Shown here: positions 57,335 to 64,000 of the stretch, piece by piece
Layout of the letters: every line of letters begins with the position of its first letter
Numbering within the stretch: position 1 is the first letter of the stretch
Assembly: GCF_018623055.1 (NCBI RefSeq)
Contig: NZ_CP076019.1
Location: forward strand, 2,914,001-2,978,000
Source of the DNA: Halorubrum sp. 2020YC2
Lineage (GTDB): Archaea > Halobacteriota > Halobacteria > Halobacteriales > Haloferacaceae
DNA length: 64,000 nucleotides
Reading direction: 5' to 3'
Position numbers and translations under genes: made by a program
Notes under the pieces: generated by a model
Seen by the model: only the letters and a program-made list of their open reading frames with translations
Databases searched by the model: none
What the model was told of the DNA's origin: nothing

Positions 57335-58579
57335 ATGGAGGTGCGCCGAACCGCGCCGGTCAAACTCATCGTTCCCGATGAGCGACGCGACGACCTCCAC
57401 GAGTCAGCTCGCCAGTTCCTTCACTGTGCAAACCGTGCCGCCGAGTTCTGTTGGGACGATCGCTCCTACACGAATTGCGTTACGGCGAACGCGACCGCAC
57501 GGGATGCGCTCTATGCGGAACTGCGAGAGGAAACGGAACTCACCGCGAACCTCGTCCAAGAGGCCATCCGACGTGCCGTCCAAGCAACGACAGGGTGTGT
57601 CGAACGGTGGAAACAGGGCAAGCGCGTGAGTCGACCGGAGTTCACCTCGTGGAGTATGCTCTATGACAAGCGAAGCGCCACATTCTACCGAAACAAAGTC
57701 TCGCTTTCAACCGTCAACGGGCGTGTTGAGTGCGACTTTGAACTCCCGGCAGATAGCCCAACGCCCTACGAACAGTACGTTCTTTCCGAAGAGTACGAGT
57801 TCCGGGCTAGTACACTCCAATACGACAAGGCGGCCGACGAGTTCTACTTCCACATTACGACCCGGAAGTACGATGACGACGAGCCCGAGGTTTCGGCAGA
57901 TTCCGGGCACCAAACAGTCCTCGGTATCGACCTTGGGGTCAACAGCCTCGCAGCAGCTTCGACCGGCACGTTCTGGCAGGGAGACGAGTACGACCATTGG
58001 TGCCGCGAGTTCGAGAAGCGGCGTGGTGAGATGCAACAGCGCGGAACCCAGGCCGCACACAACGCGCTGCTTCGGCTCGGAAAGCGCGAAGAAGCGTGGC
58101 GGAAACAGTACATCCACACGGTTGCCAACGAGATCGTTTCGGAAGCCGTCGAACACGACTGTAACGTGATCGTGTTCGAGGACCTAACGGACATCCGCGA
58201 GCGGCTTCCGGACGCGAAGTGGCACCACGTGTGGGCGTTCCGACGCCTCGCCGAGTACGTCTCCTATAAGTCACCAGAGCAGGGAGTTTCTGTGGAAGAG
58301 GTTGAGCCGAACCACACGTCCCAACGGTGTTCTCGGACGGACTGTGGCTTTACGCACGAAGCGAACCGCCAAGGAGAACACTTCGAGTGCCAGAAATGCG
58401 GGTATGAGGTCAACGCGGACTACAATGCGGCGAAGAATATCGGGGTGCGATACGCCCGGAAACAGACACACAGCCTCCGTTCCTCGCCCAAGTCGGGGAA
58501 CGGAGACGCACCAGTAGACGTGCGTATAAATGGTGGGACGTTGAACGGTGAGAGTCACCAGCCTATTACTGGGGACTGA
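57335..58579 (+). CDS. tnpB: TnpB RNA-guided nuclease
   Basis: 414 residues. All parts of the RuvC-like site are in place: Asp199 in LGIDLGVNSLA, Glu282 in VFEDLTDIRERLP and Asp362 in NADYNAAKN; the zinc finger has Cys332, Cys337, Cys352 and Cys355 (CSRTDCGFT, FECQKCGYE). TnpB proteins cut DNA guided by an RNA from the right end of their own element, which favours retention of the element. No disruption is visible, so it may be active. Immediate AT-rich upstream sequence can act as promoter. Confidence 0.95.
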   Translation: MEVRRTAPVKLIVPDERRDDLHESARQFLHCANRAAEFCWDDRSYTNCVTANATARDALYAELREETELTANLVQEAIRRAVQATTGCVERWKQGKRVSRPEFTSWSMLYDKRSATFYRNKVSLSTVNGRVECDFELPADSPTPYEQYVLSEEYEFRASTLQYDKAADEFYFHITTRKYDDDEPEVSADSGHQTVLGIDLGVNSLAAASTGTFWQGDEYDHWCREFEKRRGEMQQRGTQAAHNALLRLGKREEAWRKQYIHTVANEIVSEAVEHDCNVIVFEDLTDIRERLPDAKWHHVWAFRRLAEYVSYKSPEQGVSVEEVEPNHTSQRCSRTDCGFTHEANRQGEHFECQKCGYEVNADYNAAKNIGVRYARKQTHSLRSSPKSGNGDAPVDVRINGGTLNGESHQPITGD

Positions 58580-58650
58580 TTGCCGGGAGTCCACGTCAAA
58601 GCCCTACCCTCAAGGACCGAGGCGCACAGCGCCGAGGGAGTAGGGTAGGG
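58580..58650 (+). ncRNA. probable omega RNA / right end of the tnpB element
   Basis: Starts at the tnpB stop; CCCTAC (58602-58607) and CCTC (58608-58611) pair with GAGG (58634-58637) and GTAGGG (58640-58645), enclosing a GGCGCACAGCGCC hairpin. In characterised systems the guide RNA scaffold overlaps the 3' end of tnpB and this hairpin, with the guide copied from flanking DNA. Here the guide would lie in the ilvE 3' end. Boundaries are inferred. Confidence 0.6.
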
Positions 58651-58654
58651 TAGT

Positions 58655-59584
58655 TTACAGGTAGGTGAACCACTCGTCGTGGTCGTCGGTCCGCCGCTCG
58701 ACCAGATCGAAGAAGGCGCTCTGTAGCTCCTCGGTCACCGGGCCGCGGGTGCCCGCGCCGATCTCGGTGTCGTCGACCGAGCGGATCGGCGTGACCTCCG
58801 CGGCGGAGCCGGTGAAGAACAGTTCGTCGGCGGTGTACAGCTGTCCCCGGGAGATGACGGCCTCGTCGTGGACCTCGTAGCCGCGCTCCTCCGCGAGGGT
58901 GATCACGGTGTCGCGGGTGATCCCTTCGAGGATGGACTGCGCCGGGCCGGTGGTGTATATCTCGCCGTCGTTGACCATGAAGACGTTCTCGCCGGGCCCC
59001 TCCGCGACGTTGCCCTCCTTGTTGAGGACGATGGCCTCGACGTAGCCGTTCCGGCGCGCCTCCTCGCCCGCCAGCATGGAGTTGACGTAGAGGCCCGTCG
59101 TCTTCACGTTCGTCGGCACCTGCGAGGAGGCGTGCTTCCGCCACGAGGAGACCATCACGTCGACGCCGTCCTCGAGCGCCTCCTCGCCGAGGTACGCGCC
59201 CCACGGCCACGCGGCGAGCACGAGGTCGGTCGGGCACCCCTCGGGCGAGACGCCCAGCGAGTCGTAGCCGTAGTAGGCGATCGGCCGGATGTAACAGGAC
59301 TCCAGGTCCTGCCGGTCGAGGAGCTCGAGGGTGGCCTCGGTGATCTCCTCTCGCGAGTGTTCGATGTCCATGTCGTACATCTTCGCGGAGTCGAACAGTC
59401 GGTCGAGGTGTTCGTCCCAGCGGAAGACGGCCGGTCCCCGATCCGTGTCGTAGCAGCGAACGCCCTCGAACACGCCGCTCCCGTAGTGGAGCGCGTGGGT
59501 CAGAACGTGGGTCGTCGCGTCCTCCCAGTCGAGGAACTCCCCGTTCTTCCAGATCGTGTCGACGTCCATCTCGTCGAATCCCAT
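58655..59584 (-). CDS. ilvE: branched-chain amino acid aminotransferase
   Basis: 309 residues, fold-type IV PLP enzyme: THALHYGSGVFEGVRCY (about 28-44), the PLP lysine in VPTNVKTTGLYVNS (about 161), the EAIVLNKEGNVAEGPGENVF phosphate region and FFTGSAAEVTPIRSVD. Transfers amino groups to the keto acids of Leu, Ile and Val. Ends 4-5 bases from the IS right end. Confidence 0.95.
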   Translation of the reverse strand: MGFDEMDVDTIWKNGEFLDWEDATTHVLTHALHYGSGVFEGVRCYDTDRGPAVFRWDEHLDRLFDSAKMYDMDIEHSREEITEATLELLDRQDLESCYIRPIAYYGYDSLGVSPEGCPTDLVLAAWPWGAYLGEEALEDGVDVMVSSWRKHASSQVPTNVKTTGLYVNSMLAGEEARRNGYVEAIVLNKEGNVAEGPGENVFMVNDGEIYTTGPAQSILEGITRDTVITLAEERGYEVHDEAVISRGQLYTADELFFTGSAAEVTPIRSVDDTEIGAGTRGPVTEELQSAFFDLVERRTDDHDEWFTYL

Positions 59585-59679
59585 AGTACCCGGTTGCGGC
59601 CGGCGGGCTTAAAACTGTGACAACCGGCCGAGGCTGTCGCGAGGAAGCGAGGTCGGACTCTGGTGACGGAGCGACGGCG

Positions 59680-60105
59680 AACCACTCCGAAGGCCCGGCC
59701 GCTCAGTTATAAATAACAGACTGCGGATCGGCGGTGAGGGCCTCCAAAGCCCCAGTCGCTCTGTAATACGTGATCGACGATTCCACGGTGAACACCTCCA
59801 AAGCCCCAGCCGGGAGGACTCGCGCGACTCGTTGCGCTCCTCAGTCAGTCGCTCCCGCTCCTTCCTTGCGGTGCTTACATCGTCGTGTTTCGTCCTCCCG
59901 GCTGCCCCTTTGAGTCCCGCCCCGCACCGCTCCGCACAGCACCTCACGCCTCCCCAGCCTCGTCGGTCGCCCTCCGCTTCGCTCCGGGCGACTGACTCCA
60001 GCGAGGGACCGAAGGTCCCTCTGGCAGCCGGCGCTACGCGCCGGTGACCCCGCACGCGCTCCTCGCGACCGTTTAAAAACGGCCGCTCGGAGGCGCGCGC
60101 CGACA
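59680..60105 (+). repeat. structured dispersed repeat, copy D (three leader units)
   Basis: Lies in the 536-base gap between ilvE and ribB. Three leader units end in a degenerate TCCGAAGGCCCGGCCG at 59686, TCCAAAGCCCCAGTCG at 59743 and TCCAAAGCCCCAGCCG at 59797 (periods 57 and 54); the middle one carries TTATAAAT. Domain I is closed by a 13-bp perfect stem (59807-59819 with 59892-59904) but has a shorter interior than copies A and B. Domain II stem is 59966-59972 with 59986-59992; the end carries ACGGTTTAAAAACGG-like inner hairpin and GGCGCGCGCC. Nothing protein-coding is supported. Confidence 0.82.
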
Positions 60106-60120
60106 GCAGCGTGAGAGGTT

Positions 60121-60870
60121 CTACTTCAGCGCCTCGACGAGGGCCGCGCCCTCGACGTAGGGGATGTCGCGGCGGGCCGCGTAGGCGGCGGCGTCCGCGG
60201 GCGCGAGCGCGTCGCCGGTCTCGTCGTCCAGCATCTCGCAGACGACTGCGGCGGGCGCGGCGCCCACGGCCTCGGCCATCGCGAGGCCGAGTTCGGTGTG
60301 GCCGGTCCGCCCCGCGAGGCCGTCGCGGTCGCCGCGCAGCACGTGGACGTGGCCGGGCGCCCGGAACTCGGCCGCGAAGTCCTCCGGTCCGTAGCCGGCG
60401 GGATCGTCGCGGACGCGGCCGGCCGCGTTCGCCACCTCGACGATGGTCTTCGCGCGGTCCGCGTCCGTGATCCCGGTGAACGTGTCGCGGTGGTTCACGG
60501 GCAGCGAGAACGAGGAGCGGTCGTCGTAGTCGGGGTCGTCGTCGACCGCGGGGTGATCGAGCGCGTCCGCGAGGAACGGCAGGTCGAACGCGTCTCCGAC
60601 CGCGTCGCTCACGGCCACGCAGACCAGCCCGCCGGCGTCGTTGCGCATGTGCGCGACCGCGGCCTCGTCCACCGCGCCCGCCGGGTAGACGATGTCCGTC
60701 TCGCCCTCGCGGTCCGCGAAGTCGTGGACGCAGACGGGGTCGCCCGCGCGGAACGCGTCGAGCGCGCGCTCGACGGGGTCGGTGGTCTCCGCGGCGTCCG
60801 CCTCGGCGGCGTCGGTCTCGCCGGCCGCGCCCGTGCCCGTCTCCGGATCGGCGTCGACGTCGGCGCGCAT
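60121..60870 (-). CDS. ribB: 3,4-dihydroxy-2-butanone-4-phosphate synthase
   Basis: 249 residues. After an acidic 32-residue tail the catalytic core shows DREGETDIVYPAG (acidic loop, usually DREnEgD), SLPVNHRDTFTGITDADRAK, PGHVHVLRGDRDGLAGRTGH TEL and CEMLDDETG. Converts ribulose-5-phosphate into the four-carbon unit of riboflavin. Its start overlaps the riboflavin kinase stop by one base (TGATG). Confidence 0.92.
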   Translation of the reverse strand: MRADVDADPETGTGAAGETDAAEADAAETTDPVERALDAFRAGDPVCVHDFADREGETDIVYPAGAVDEAAVAHMRNDAGGLVCVAVSDAVGDAFDLPFLADALDHPAVDDDPDYDDRSSFSLPVNHRDTFTGITDADRAKTIVEVANAAGRVRDDPAGYGPEDFAAEFRAPGHVHVLRGDRDGLAGRTGHTELGLAMAEAVGAAPAAVVCEMLDDETGDALAPADAAAYAARRDIPYVEGAALVEALK

Positions 60871-61628
60871 CAGGCGACCTCCGTCTCGACCGCGGTCGAG
60901 TCGGGCTCGTCGGCGCGGCTCGTCGGCTCGACGCGGACCTCCACGCCGTCGCCGTCTTCGAGGTTGAGCGCGTCGCGCAGGCGGTCCGGCGCGATCAGCT
61001 CCAGCTGGTCGTCGTCGTGGTGGGTGCGGTCGGGGACGATGGCGTGGACCTCCTCGTAGCGCTCGTCGCCCGCGACGAGGGTGACCCCGTAGCAGGTGGC
61101 GGCGCCGTAGGTTCGGTCCTCGCCCTCCCACGCGTCGATGGGGACGGCGTCGATGCCGGCCATCTCGCCGCGCCGGCGGACGCTCTCCTCGGTGAGGTTC
61201 ACGTTGAGCGTGCCCGGGAACGGGTCGTAGCCGAGGCGCTCGCGGAACTGCTCGGCGTAGCCCGGCAGCGTGATGTAGTGGCGCCCCTCGCCCATCCCGC
61301 CGGTGATTGCGCCGCGGAGCGCCAGCTCGACGTCCGACTCGAACAGCCGGCGGTAGTCGGCGTACGCCGCGCGGAGCGCGGCCTCGCCCGCGTCCGTCAC
61401 GCGGACCCACTGCCCGTCGCTGACCACGTCGCGCTCGACGTAGCCCGCGGATTCGAGCGTCTGGAGGCGTCGGGAGGCGGTCTGCGTGGAGGCGTCGAGC
61501 CGGTCGCCAAGCGCCGCGCACGACACCTTCGTCTCGGAGAGGCCGCCGACCAGCCCGACGTGTTTGAGGGCCGCGAGCGCGGCCGGGTCCACGTCGGCGT
61601 TCGCGTCGGTCGCCGTCGCGTCTGACAT
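60870..61628 (-). CDS. rbkR: CTP-dependent riboflavin kinase with HTH domain (RbkR type)
   Basis: 252 residues. The N-terminal winged helix (GLSETKVSCAALGDRLDAST, QTASRRLQTLESAGYVERDV) is fused to an archaeal riboflavin kinase domain (GGMGEGRHYITLPGYAEQF, FPGTLNVNLTEESV, DRLRDALNLEDGDGVEV). Family knowledge: such proteins both make FMN from riboflavin with CTP and control riboflavin genes. Co-transcribed with ribB. Start MSDATATDANA preferred to a start nine codons upstream. Confidence 0.92.
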   Translation of the reverse strand: MSDATATDANADVDPAALAALKHVGLVGGLSETKVSCAALGDRLDASTQTASRRLQTLESAGYVERDVVSDGQWVRVTDAGEAALRAAYADYRRLFESDVELALRGAITGGMGEGRHYITLPGYAEQFRERLGYDPFPGTLNVNLTEESVRRRGEMAGIDAVPIDAWEGEDRTYGAATCYGVTLVAGDERYEEVHAIVPDRTHHDDDQLELIAPDRLRDALNLEDGDGVEVRVEPTSRADEPDSTAVETEVA

Positions 61629-61885
61629 ACTCCGTAGTCGGTCGTCCGCGGTCAAAAGGGTAACGAATCTGGGATGCGTCTCAGATGCGTTATTTGGCTG
61701 CGGACCGGACCGACATCCGCTTGACTCTGAGGTTTTCGCGCCGGATACCTAACCCCGTCGGTGCCGGCCGGATTCGCGGCGTTTCCGGCGGTCAACCGAA
61801 CGCGTTCGCTCCCGGGTGAGAGCCACTCCCGCACCGGTCATCGAAAGGTAAGGTACAAATACGAACGGCGATTGTCTCGTGATGC

Positions 61886-61957
61886 GGGCTCGTAGATCAG
61901 CGGCAGATCGCTTCCTTCGCAAGGAAGAGGCCCGGGGTTCAAATCCCCGCGAGTCCA
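61886..61957 (+). tRNA. tRNA-Ala, anticodon CGC
   Basis: 72 bases. Acceptor GGGCTCG pairs with CGAGTCC with a G3:U70 wobble, the alanine identity element; D stem GATC/GATC; anticodon stem CTTCC/GGAAG with loop TTCGCAA (CGC anticodon, reads GCG); T arm CGGGG TTCAAAT CCCCG; discriminator A. No CCA in the gene. Its 3' end is repeated three more times downstream. Confidence 0.97.
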
Positions 61958-62054
61958 CTCTTTCACTCCCTTCGGTCGTTCAGTCGTTCCCTCGCGTGGT
62001 CCCGTTCGCTGACGCTCACGGGACCCCCGCGAGTCCATGTTTTTGCGCCGCGAG
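61942..62054. repeat. 113-base direct repeat, copy 1 (starts in the tRNA-Ala 3' end)
   Basis: Identical to 62153-62265. Begins in the T arm of the tRNA (AATCCCCGCGAGTCCA) and includes a second CCCCGCGAGTCCA at 62025-62037 and ends TTTTTGCGCCGCGAG. Arrangement of an attachment-site duplication. The 450-base tract 61958-62409 holds these repeats and no supported gene. Confidence 0.85.
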
Positions 62055-62076
62055 CAACCTCGCGAGCGGCGCAAAC

Positions 62077-62099
62077 TGTGACGAGCGGGATTTGAACCC
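62077..62099 (-). other. tRNA 3'-end-like fragment, minus strand
   Basis: Read on the minus strand this is GGGTTCAAATCCCGCTCGTC plus ACA, the T loop and acceptor 3' strand of a tRNA unlike the alanine one. The T-stem 5' strand and the rest of a tRNA are missing. It looks like an attachment remnant of another tRNA gene, not a functional tRNA. Confidence 0.45.
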
Positions 62100-62152
62100 T
62101 ACCAGTCGCGCGCACCGAGCGAAGCGAGCGAGCACGTCTGGTTCTGGTTCAA

Positions 62153-62265
62153 AATCCCCGCGAGTCCACTCTTTCACTCCCTTCGGTCGTTCAGTCGTTC
62201 CCTCGCGTGGTCCCGTTCGCTGACGCTCACGGGACCCCCGCGAGTCCATGTTTTTGCGCCGCGAG
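62153..62265. repeat. 113-base direct repeat, copy 2
   Basis: Starts 211 bases after copy 1. The tRNA-like 3' ends are at 62156-62168 and 62236-62248. One extra A stands in the preceding TTCAAAATCC, so this copy no longer matches a proper T loop. Confidence 0.85.
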
Positions 62266-62380
62266 AGGCGTCTCCGTGTTCGCGCAGTTCCGCGCCCGGA
62301 ATCCGGCCGAAGTCCACCGGATCGCCGGTGACGACCGGATCGCTCTCCGGCGTCGACGACCGCTGGCGGACCCAGTCCGC

Positions 62381-62388
62381 TTATATAC
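62381..62388 (+). promoter_or_regulatory. TATA box of the 42-residue membrane protein gene
   Basis: TTATATAC centred about 26 bases before ATG 62410, right for a leaderless transcript. Confidence 0.55.
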
Positions 62389-62409
62389 TCCGAGTAAGTT
62401 GGCTCTCGT

Positions 62410-62538
62410 ATGGGCGTCTCCGAGATACTCGAGGGAACGAACCTCACGCACCGGCAGATGGGCGTCATCATGGTCGGGTGGATTCTGCTCGTCTCGCTTA
62501 TCGCCGTCGGACTGTTGTTGTACACGTCGTCGCTGTAG
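62410..62538 (+). CDS. 42-residue single-helix membrane protein
   Basis: Starts MGVSEILEGTNLTHRQMGVI, then one hydrophobic helix (VGWILLVSLIAVGLLLY) and a short polar end TSSL. A good TATA element at 62381 supports it as a real gene. Too short for many gene finders; function unknown. Confidence 0.7.
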   Translation: MGVSEILEGTNLTHRQMGVIMVGWILLVSLIAVGLLLYTSSL

Positions 62539-62669
62539 CGTCCGGCGCGACCCGGCCGTGACACGCGGCGAGGTCCGGCGTCTTCCCGCGGATAGACGAT
62601 GCGATACGTCAACCACTCGATCGGACCGTTCTCGCAACCAATCGAGCCTCGCCTCGCGGCGGCGACGCG

Positions 62670-63152
62670 TCAGGCGCCGTGCTCGTCGTCTCGGTCGCCG
62701 TCCGCGTCGTGTTCCTCGTGGTCGCCTTCGCCGTGTTCGCCGTCTTCGATGTCATCGCGGTCGCCGTCCGCGTCGTGTTCCTCGTGGTCGCCTTCGCCGT
62801 GTTCGCTGCGGTCGTCGCCGCTTTCGTCCTCGACCCGGATCGTCACCGGGCCGTCGTCCGTCCCGCTCGCTCCGCCCTCGTCCGGTTCTGTCGCCGGCTC
62901 GGACCCGTCGTCGTGGTCGGTCTCGGCGGCGGCCTCCAGCTCGCTCAGCGCGTATCCGACCGCGTAGCCGGTCGAGCCGCCGAGGAGGGCGCCGATTCCC
63001 GCGCCGACGGGCCCGCCGCGAGCGCCGAGGACGGCCCCTGTGAAGCCGCCGACAGTCGCCGCGCGTTCCGCGTCGCGCCCGGCGTCGCCGGTCGGCTCGA
63101 GCGCGTTCGTCCGGTGTCGGTCCGAGTCGCCGCCGTGGTCGTGCGCGTCCAT
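62670..63152 (-). CDS. glycine-zipper protein with acidic His/Asp repeats
   Basis: 160 residues. A central glycine-rich hydrophobic region (VGGFTGAVLGARGGPVGAGI, GALLGGSTGYAVGYAL) has the GxxxG spacing of glycine-zipper membrane domains. The C-terminal 65 residues are highly acidic and contain HGEGDHEEHDADGDRDD twice (about 66 bases apart in DNA, 62692 and 62758). The His-rich acidic tail could bind metal (inference). Confidence 0.75.
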   Translation of the reverse strand: MDAHDHGGDSDRHRTNALEPTGDAGRDAERAATVGGFTGAVLGARGGPVGAGIGALLGGSTGYAVGYALSELEAAAETDHDDGSEPATEPDEGGASGTDDGPVTIRVEDESGDDRSEHGEGDHEEHDADGDRDDIEDGEHGEGDHEEHDADGDRDDEHGA

Positions 63153-63190
63153 ACCATGCCTTGTGGCCGCACCGGCCTATATCTCTCGGC

Positions 63191-64000
63191 TCACGTCGTG
63201 TGCTTCGCTTCCTCGGAGTCCTCGACGACCTCGACGCCGCGGTTGTTGACCGCGTGGGGGTCGAGTCCCTCCTCCTGAAGGAACTGCTTGTAGAGCCGCT
63301 CGGCGGTCTCGCCGTCCTTCTGTTTGTCGCTGGCGTGGTCGCAGAGCTCGAGGAGGTTCTCGGGCACGTCGTTCTCGTGGACGATCCAGTGGTTGATCGT
63401 GTCGGAGAGCCGGCGGATGGGCGAGGTGAAGTGGCCGTAGATGTCGAAGTTGAGCGCGTGGTGGCCGCCGAACGGGTCATTCATGTACTTCGCGCGCGGC
63501 ATCACCTTCAGCACGGCGCGCTGGATCTTGTTGAGCTGGCGCTCGGGCGACTCTTCGAGGGCGGCGTTGACCGCCTTCCGCGGGTCGTCGCCCCACGCGT
63601 CGCCGGGGATGGAGACGCCGTCCAGCTCCTGGATCTCCTTTAAGGCCTCGTTCCACTGGTCGGGGGTCGGCTGCGGGTGGACGCGGTACATCGCCTCGAC
63701 GCCGCGGTCCCACATCAGCGTGTGCGTCACCGCCTTGTTCGCCTTCAGCATCGACTCCTCGATGATGGTGTGCGCGCGGTCGCGGCGCGGGTTTAAGACG
63801 AGCGAGCCGTCCGCCTTGCGCTGCTCGTGCATGCGGTCCGCGAGTTCGAAGGCGAGCTGATTCTCCTCGCTCAGCGGTAACTCGGGGTCTTCGAGGCGGT
63901 TCTCACACTCCGAGTAGGTGAGGCGCTCGTCGGAGTTGATCACCGACTTGTAGATGTCGATGTCCTCGAAGGAGAGCGTCTCCTCGTCGATTTCCATCTC
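63191..64000 (-). CDS. RNB-domain 3'-5' exoribonuclease (RNase R-like), N-terminus outside window
   Basis: The last 269 or so residues of an RNase II/RNase R family enzyme; the frame stays open to the window edge. Recognisable: EESMLKANKAVTHTL (helix before the S1-like end of the RNB active-site cleft), RAKYMNDPFGGHHALNFDIY, GHFTSPIRRLSDTINHWIV (typical Y-xHFTSPIRRYxD motif, here ending LSD) and LCDHASDKQKDGETAERLYK. Degrades RNA processively. The four catalytic Asp lie in the missing part. Confidence 0.88.
   Translation of the reverse strand, partial: EMEIDEETLSFEDIDIYKSVINSDERLTYSECENRLEDPELPLSEENQLAFELADRMHEQRKADGSLVLNPRRDRAHTIIEESMLKANKAVTHTLMWDRGVEAMYRVHPQPTPDQWNEALKEIQELDGVSIPGDAWGDDPRKAVNAALEESPERQLNKIQRAVLKVMPRAKYMNDPFGGHHALNFDIYGHFTSPIRRLSDTINHWIVHENDVPENLLELCDHASDKQKDGETAERLYKQFLQEEGLDPHAVNNRGVEVVEDSEEAKHTT

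Larger units (their letters stand above)
57185..58652 (+). mobile_element. IS200/IS605-group element with tnpB only (IS1341 type)
   Basis: Left end hairpin 57207-57247, tnpB 57335-58579 and right end hairpin 58602-58645 define an element of about 1.47 kb with no tnpA. Its GC is clearly lower than its neighbours. The right end stops a few bases before the ilvE stop codon (58655), so insertion took place in the short gap between convergent genes, probably without damage to either. Confidence 0.8.

Noticed and set aside
62043-62074. TTGCGCCGC/GCGGCGCAA hairpin next to a T run as a terminator
   Set aside because: The T run precedes the hairpin on the plus strand and becomes an A run on the minus strand, so neither direction gives a hairpin followed by U.
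62077-62099. A second tRNA gene on the minus strand
   Set aside because: Only a T-loop and acceptor-like 3' part is present; T stem, anticodon arm and D arm are missing.

Overview
The window is a piece of a halophilic archaeal chromosome (class Halobacteria; a Halorubrum-like genome is my best guess). Support: high GC, very acidic predicted proteins, archaeal-only genes (PAN proteasome ATPase, aRF1, Mre11/Rad50, geranylgeranylglyceryl phosphate synthase, CarS, CTP-type riboflavin kinase, CetZ-like tubulin, family B DNA polymerase with intein), AT-rich promoters with TTTATA-like boxes and short or absent leaders, and a tRNA gene without encoded CCA.

Layout. 1-1002: C-terminal part of an ABC permease. 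1155-12835: a sulfur uptake, trafficking and oxidation region: TauE/SafE exporter with a small membrane partner, a PiT-type permease, a YeeE/YedE pair, a rhodanese-persulfide dioxygenase fusion, TusA, a DsrE-like protein, then a TusA-SQR-DUF1641 operon. Several promoters here share an AT-rich TATTGT-type motif. 12917-18972: epimerase, argS, glutaredoxin-like protein, aRF1, a DtxR-family regulator and a ferritin-like protein. 19107-22731: sufCBD, with sufD broken by one base. 22865-27010: a heavily damaged polB carrying a decayed intein. 27087-34803: small haloarchaeal proteins, the mre11-rad50 operon (mre11 also shifted near its 3' end), an HTH regulator with a palindromic operator, and PAN. 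34886-37737: a small membrane protein, DHH phosphoesterase, SDR protein and DUF5791-like protein. 37827-47765: a type IV pilus / archaellum-like secretion operon (PilB ATPase, PilC membrane protein and six accessory proteins). 47840-61628: CetZ, lipid genes (GGGP synthase, CarS), riboflavin genes (ribE, ribB, ribK/rbkR), peptidase, UvrD-like helicase, zinc-ribbon proteins, proline dehydrogenase, a solitary tnpB insertion sequence and ilvE. 61886-64000: tRNA-Ala followed by duplicated copies of its 3' end, two small or low-complexity proteins and the 3' part of an RNase R-like gene.

The most unusual signal is a dispersed non-coding repeat family present four times in the same orientation (about 3590-4145, 13905-14360, 28315-28540, 59680-60105). 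Each begins with 54-57 bp tandem units, most with a TATA-like box and all ending in a CCAAAGCCCCAGCC-like block, and continues into long stem-loops. The stem sequences differ between copies but stay complementary, as expected for selection on a folded RNA or DNA. The other strong anomaly is polB: roughly nine lesions in 4.1 kb, against two in the other 60 kb.
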